NCBI RefSeq assembly: GCF_003955665.1
Contig: NZ_RXHU01000007.1
Span: 84,471-148,470 of the forward strand
From: Paenibacillus whitsoniae
GTDB taxonomy: Bacteria > Bacillota > Bacilli > Paenibacillales > NBRC-103111
Direction of reading: 5' to 3'
DNA length: 64,000 nucleotides
The notes below the pieces were generated by a model. It was given only the letters and a program-made list of their open reading frames with translations. It had not been told where the DNA came from and did not search any database. The translations under genes were made by a program, and so were the position numbers. Positions 61,298 to 64,000 of the stretch are shown here, piece after piece (the first letter of the stretch is position 1; the number at the start of each line of letters is the position of its first letter).

Positions 61298-63550
61298 ATG
61301 AGAGAAGAAACGGTAAAAACAGATATAACCTTGGTAGGCGGCGGTCTTTCCGGCGTCTGCGCCGCGATCTCGGCAGCACGGCTTGGACAAACGGTAGCGC
61401 TTGTGCACAATCGCCCGGTCCTGGGCGGGAACGCATCCAGCGAGGTGCGTGTCTGGGTGTGCGGCGCGACGGCGCACGGGATTAACCGGTATGCGCGGGA
61501 GACCGGCATTATGGGGGAATTGTTCGTGGAAAATCAGTACCAGAACCCGGACGGCAATCCGTATATCTGGGACCTGGTCGTGCTCGAAGCGGTGAAAAAG
61601 GAGACGAATATCCAGCTGTTTTTGAACACGGACGTGCATGAAGTGGAGGCGGAAGGCGGAGAAGACGATCGGCGAATCGTGTCGGTTACCGGCTGGATGA
61701 TGGGCTCGGAGCGCAGCATCCGGTACGAGAGCGAGGTGTTCCTCGATTGCACGGGCGACGGTTTGATCGGCTTCCTCGCGGGCGCGAAATACCGGATCGG
61801 CCGTGAAGCGCGCAGCGAATTCGGCGAGGCGTGGGCGCCGGAGGCGGCGGACGAGATTACGCTCGGCAGCACGATTTTATTTTATACCAAAGATGTCGGG
61901 CATCCGGTGAAGTATCATCCGCCGAGCTTTGCGAAGGATATCACGACCACATCGATTCCGATCAAGCGCGTCATCCGCAGCGGCGATTCGGGCTGTCACT
62001 ATTGGTGGATCGAGTGGGGCGGCGAGCTGGATACCGTGCATGAGAACGAGCGAATTCGGGATGAGCTGTGGTCGGTCATTTACGGGATTTGGGATTATAT
62101 CAAAAACTCGGGGAATTTCGAGGCGCAGAACATGACGCTCGAGTGGGTCGGGGCGCTGCCCGGGAAGCGAGAGTATCGGCGTTTTGAGGGCGATTATATC
62201 CTGAATCAAAACGATATTCTCGCGCAGACGCCGTTCGAGGACCGCGTCGCCTTCGGCGGCTGGTCGATCGACCTGCATCCGCCGCAAGGCATGTATGCCT
62301 CCGAGAGCGGCTCGAAGCATTGGCATGCGGACGGCGTCTATCACATTCCGTTCCGTTCGCTGTATTCCGTGAACGTGCGGAATATGCTGATGGCGGGGCG
62401 CAATATCAGCGCGTCGCACGTCGCTTTCGGCACGACGCGCGTGATGGCGACCTGCGCCGTCATGGGCGAGGCGGCCGGCGCAGGGGCTGCGCTGTGCGCG
62501 CAGAAGGGCTTGACCCCGCGGGAGCTGTACCGCGGGCATATGGCGGAGCTGCAGCAGGTGCTGCTCCGCCAGGATGCGTCGCTCCTCGGCGTGGCGAACT
62601 GCGATGAGCGGGATTTGGCGCGGTCGGCGGCGGTCACCGCGTCTACGACCTTGGCGTCGCTCGGCGTGGAGCGCGCGGTGGAGCCGAGGGTGCTGCTGGA
62701 CGACGTCGCTGTACTGTTCCCGGTGGAGCCGTGGCTGGACGGCTTCGAGCTGCTCGTGGACGCCGCGGAGAGGACGACGCTTCGCGTGGAGCTGTGGGAC
62801 ACGCGGCGCGCGGAGAACTATGTGCCCGGGCGGTTTGTGGCCGCGGTGGAAGTGAGCGTCCCAGCCGGAGAAGGGCAGTGGGCGGCGTGCCCGCTGACGT
62901 GGCAGCCGGAGACGCCGCAGAACGCGTTTGTCATCGTACGGGCGAACCCCGCGGTGACGGTGTATCACGCGGATGCCCCGCAGACGGGCGCGATCGCTTT
63001 TGTGAAGGGCACGCCGCCGGTGGTGTCCAAGGATTTGGAGCATCATGAGCCAGAGCAGCCGGTCGTGCTGTGGAGCATGAAAAAGGGGATCGACCGCAAG
63101 CCGATCTGCTTCCGGGCCGTAGGACGCACGGACGCGTATGCGGCGGCCCATGTGACGGACGGCTACTTGCGGCCGTACGGCACGATGCATGTGTGGCTGT
63201 CCGAGCCGATGGAGGCCGGTCGCGAGGAGTGGCTCGAGCTGCGCTGGGATCAAGCCCAGCGCGTGCGGGAGATTCAAGTGACGTTCAACGATAACGTTCA
63301 CGAGGATTTGATCAACCTGCATGCGTTCCGGACGCAGCAGGAAGTTATGCCCGAGCTGGTCAGGGACTACCGGCTCGAGGCTTGGGTTGACGGCGCGTGG
63401 TACACGCTGCGCCGGGTTGAAGGCAACCGCAAGCGGACGCGGCGGTTGGTGCTGGACGCAGCCGTGGAGACGGAGCGGCTGCGGCTGGTAGTGGAGGCGA
63501 CGAACGGCAGTCCGTGCGCCGAGGTGGTGGAGATCCGCGCCTACGCGTAG
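61298..63550 (+). CDS. FAD-dependent oxidoreductase with C-terminal discoidin-like part
   Basis: A 750-residue protein. The N-terminal 430 residues match the FAD_oxidored group: dinucleotide motif ITLVGGGLSGVCAAISAARL, NRPVLGGNASSEVRVW, FLDCTGDGLIGFLAGAKYRI, and near 365-400 MLMAGRNISASHVAFGTTRV followed by MATCAVMGEAAGAGA, the second FAD-contact block. The remaining about 300 residues are a beta-rich extension. Its end (LELRWDQAQRVREIQVTFND, RDYRLEAWVDGAWYTLRRVE, ETERLRLVVEATNG) resembles a discoidin/F5-8C carbohydrate-binding domain. No signal peptide is present. Relatives in Paenibacillus occur with sugar-use genes, so oxidation of a carbohydrate is possible but unproven. GGGAGG lies seven bases before ATG 61298. 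Confidence 0.88.
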   Translation: MREETVKTDITLVGGGLSGVCAAISAARLGQTVALVHNRPVLGGNASSEVRVWVCGATAHGINRYARETGIMGELFVENQYQNPDGNPYIWDLVVLEAVKKETNIQLFLNTDVHEVEAEGGEDDRRIVSVTGWMMGSERSIRYESEVFLDCTGDGLIGFLAGAKYRIGREARSEFGEAWAPEAADEITLGSTILFYTKDVGHPVKYHPPSFAKDITTTSIPIKRVIRSGDSGCHYWWIEWGGELDTVHENERIRDELWSVIYGIWDYIKNSGNFEAQNMTLEWVGALPGKREYRRFEGDYILNQNDILAQTPFEDRVAFGGWSIDLHPPQGMYASESGSKHWHADGVYHIPFRSLYSVNVRNMLMAGRNISASHVAFGTTRVMATCAVMGEAAGAGAALCAQKGLTPRELYRGHMAELQQVLLRQDASLLGVANCDERDLARSAAVTASTTLASLGVERAVEPRVLLDDVAVLFPVEPWLDGFELLVDAAERTTLRVELWDTRRAENYVPGRFVAAVEVSVPAGEGQWAACPLTWQPETPQNAFVIVRANPAVTVYHADAPQTGAIAFVKGTPPVVSKDLEHHEPEQPVVLWSMKKGIDRKPICFRAVGRTDAYAAAHVTDGYLRPYGTMHVWLSEPMEAGREEWLELRWDQAQRVREIQVTFNDNVHEDLINLHAFRTQQEVMPELVRDYRLEAWVDGAWYTLRRVEGNRKRTRRLVLDAAVETERLRLVVEATNGSPCAEVVEIRAYA

Positions 63551-63600
63551 CGTGGGGCGGAGTTGGACGCAGCTGGCGATTGGCGACCGTTTCATAGCAG

Positions 63601-63794
63601 CTAGAAGGGGCTGGCCCTAGTTAGCATCGCGAAAAGTCACGATTTCTGCGAGCTAAAAGGGGGCAGCCCCTCTTAAAGCTTGCGAAATGGGCTGAAATCG
63701 GCCAATTCGGTGAAGCTAAGAGGGCCTGGCCCTGGTTAGCATCGCGTAAAGGCTCGATTTTTGAGGATTAGAAGGGCCTAGCCCCTCTTAAGCT
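63601..63794. repeat. Four-hairpin intergenic element, GGGC/GCCC family
   Basis: GC-rich hairpins have centres near 63612, 63665, 63727 and 63779 (spacing about 53, 62 and 52 bp). Hairpins 1 and 3 share AGGG-N5-CCCT followed by TTAGCATCGCG, and are 115 bp apart; hairpins 2 and 4 share GCCCCTCTTAA. So the element is also a doubled two-hairpin unit. A weak inverted repeat (TGG/CCA, centre 63696) lies midway between hairpins 2 and 3. It starts 50 bases after the FAD oxidoreductase gene. Confidence 0.8.
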
Positions 63795-63805
63795 GGCGCA
63801 GCAAC

Positions 63806-64000
63806 AAATAGAAGTGGCAAACCGCTTCTATAGGCTGCGTTTCCTGAAATTACGGGAGAATAAGAGCGGTCAACCGCTCTTATTCTCCCAAATGTTCGGC
63901 CATATGCCCGATTTCAACATGTTTAACGGTGGTTGACCACGCTTATTTTCTCACGAGGAATGCGGATTGAAGAAATAGAAGTGGTTGACCACGCTTATTT
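63806..64000. repeat. Four-hairpin intergenic element, GTGG/CCAC family
   Basis: Hairpins with four-base loops lie at 63808-63831, 63854-63889 (16-bp perfect stem), 63929-63940 and 63981-63992; centres are 52, 63 and 52 bp apart. Shared text includes GAAGTGG, GGTTGACCACGCTTATTT and (T)AACCGCT. A weak inverted repeat (TCGG/CCGA, centre 63903) is midway between hairpins 2 and 3. The element directly follows the previous one and may continue past the window edge. Confidence 0.8.

Noticed and set aside
61877..63595. A 572-codon minus-strand frame opposite the FAD oxidoreductase
   Set aside because: Arg/His/Pro-rich antisense translation of a GC-rich gene.
1..64000. tRNA, rRNA, insertion sequences and prophage genes
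   Set aside because: None could be recognised; no transposase, integrase or structured RNA gene was evident on either strand.

Overview
The window looks like chromosomal DNA of a spore-forming, motile member of the Bacillota, most like Paenibacillus or a close relative. The grounds are an alpha/beta-type small acid-soluble spore protein, a YtaF-type membrane protein, strong AGGAGG ribosome sites with frequent GTG/TTG starts, LplABC-type sugar transporters with YesN-like membrane regulators, CcpA-type cre operators, a CIRCE operator and PhoP boxes. Base composition is moderately GC-rich, except for one visibly AT-rich island around an rhs locus (about 30.0-35.2 kb). No rRNA or tRNA gene was seen.

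Layout. 0-2.6 kb: the 5' part of a DUF11 surface-protein gene and a small methyltransferase. 2.7-10.3 kb, minus strand: an LplABC-like carbohydrate ABC operon with a cre site, its probable membrane AraC-type regulator with its own cre site, and an MFS transporter. 10.4-12.5 kb: YdjO-like, DUF2663 and CBM9-like genes, then two tandem-repeat blocks. 12.5-18.2 kb: amino-acid catabolism (ornithine aminotransferase, aspartate ammonia-lyase, arginase, M29 aminopeptidase) plus a VOC protein. 18.3-24.7 kb: VanW protein, glucuronate isomerase, zinc-ribbon protein, AraC regulator, Gfo/Idh/MocA oxidoreductase and esterase-like hydrolase, suggesting plant-polysaccharide use. 24.7-30 kb: methylglyoxal synthase, YpsA, MotAB stator and a chemoreceptor.

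30.0-35.1 kb: a broken rhs/wapA gene. The secretion end is split from a long YD-repeat fragment that keeps a ParB-like C-terminal toxin tip and a candidate immunity gene. A second copy of the cassette's terminator hairpin lies 0.45 kb downstream. 35.2-39.7 kb: pstSCAB-phoU with two sets of 11-bp-spaced PhoP repeats. 39.7-44 kb: a hybrid histidine kinase, an EAL-CBS-GGDEF protein and a HAD phosphatase-like protein. 44-51 kb: polA, mutM, ytaF, coaE, a lytic transglycosylase, a spore protein and nrdR. 51-57.4 kb: htpG under a CIRCE operator, a frameshifted folA, a histidine phosphatase, a DUF5050-like surface protein and an NAD(P)-binding protein. 57.4-64 kb: an ABC-2 exporter with a TetR regulator, an AraC regulator and an FAD-dependent oxidoreductase, ending in repeats.

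The most unusual feature is a set of four intergenic elements (46.8, 57.5, 63.6 and 63.8 kb). Each has four short hairpins with nearly identical centre-to-centre distances (50-53, 61-63, 51-52 bp), although stem sequences differ between families. The distances approximate 5, 6 and 5 turns of B-DNA, so all four palindromes of an element would face the same side of the helix. I know of no description of this architecture. Its function is open.
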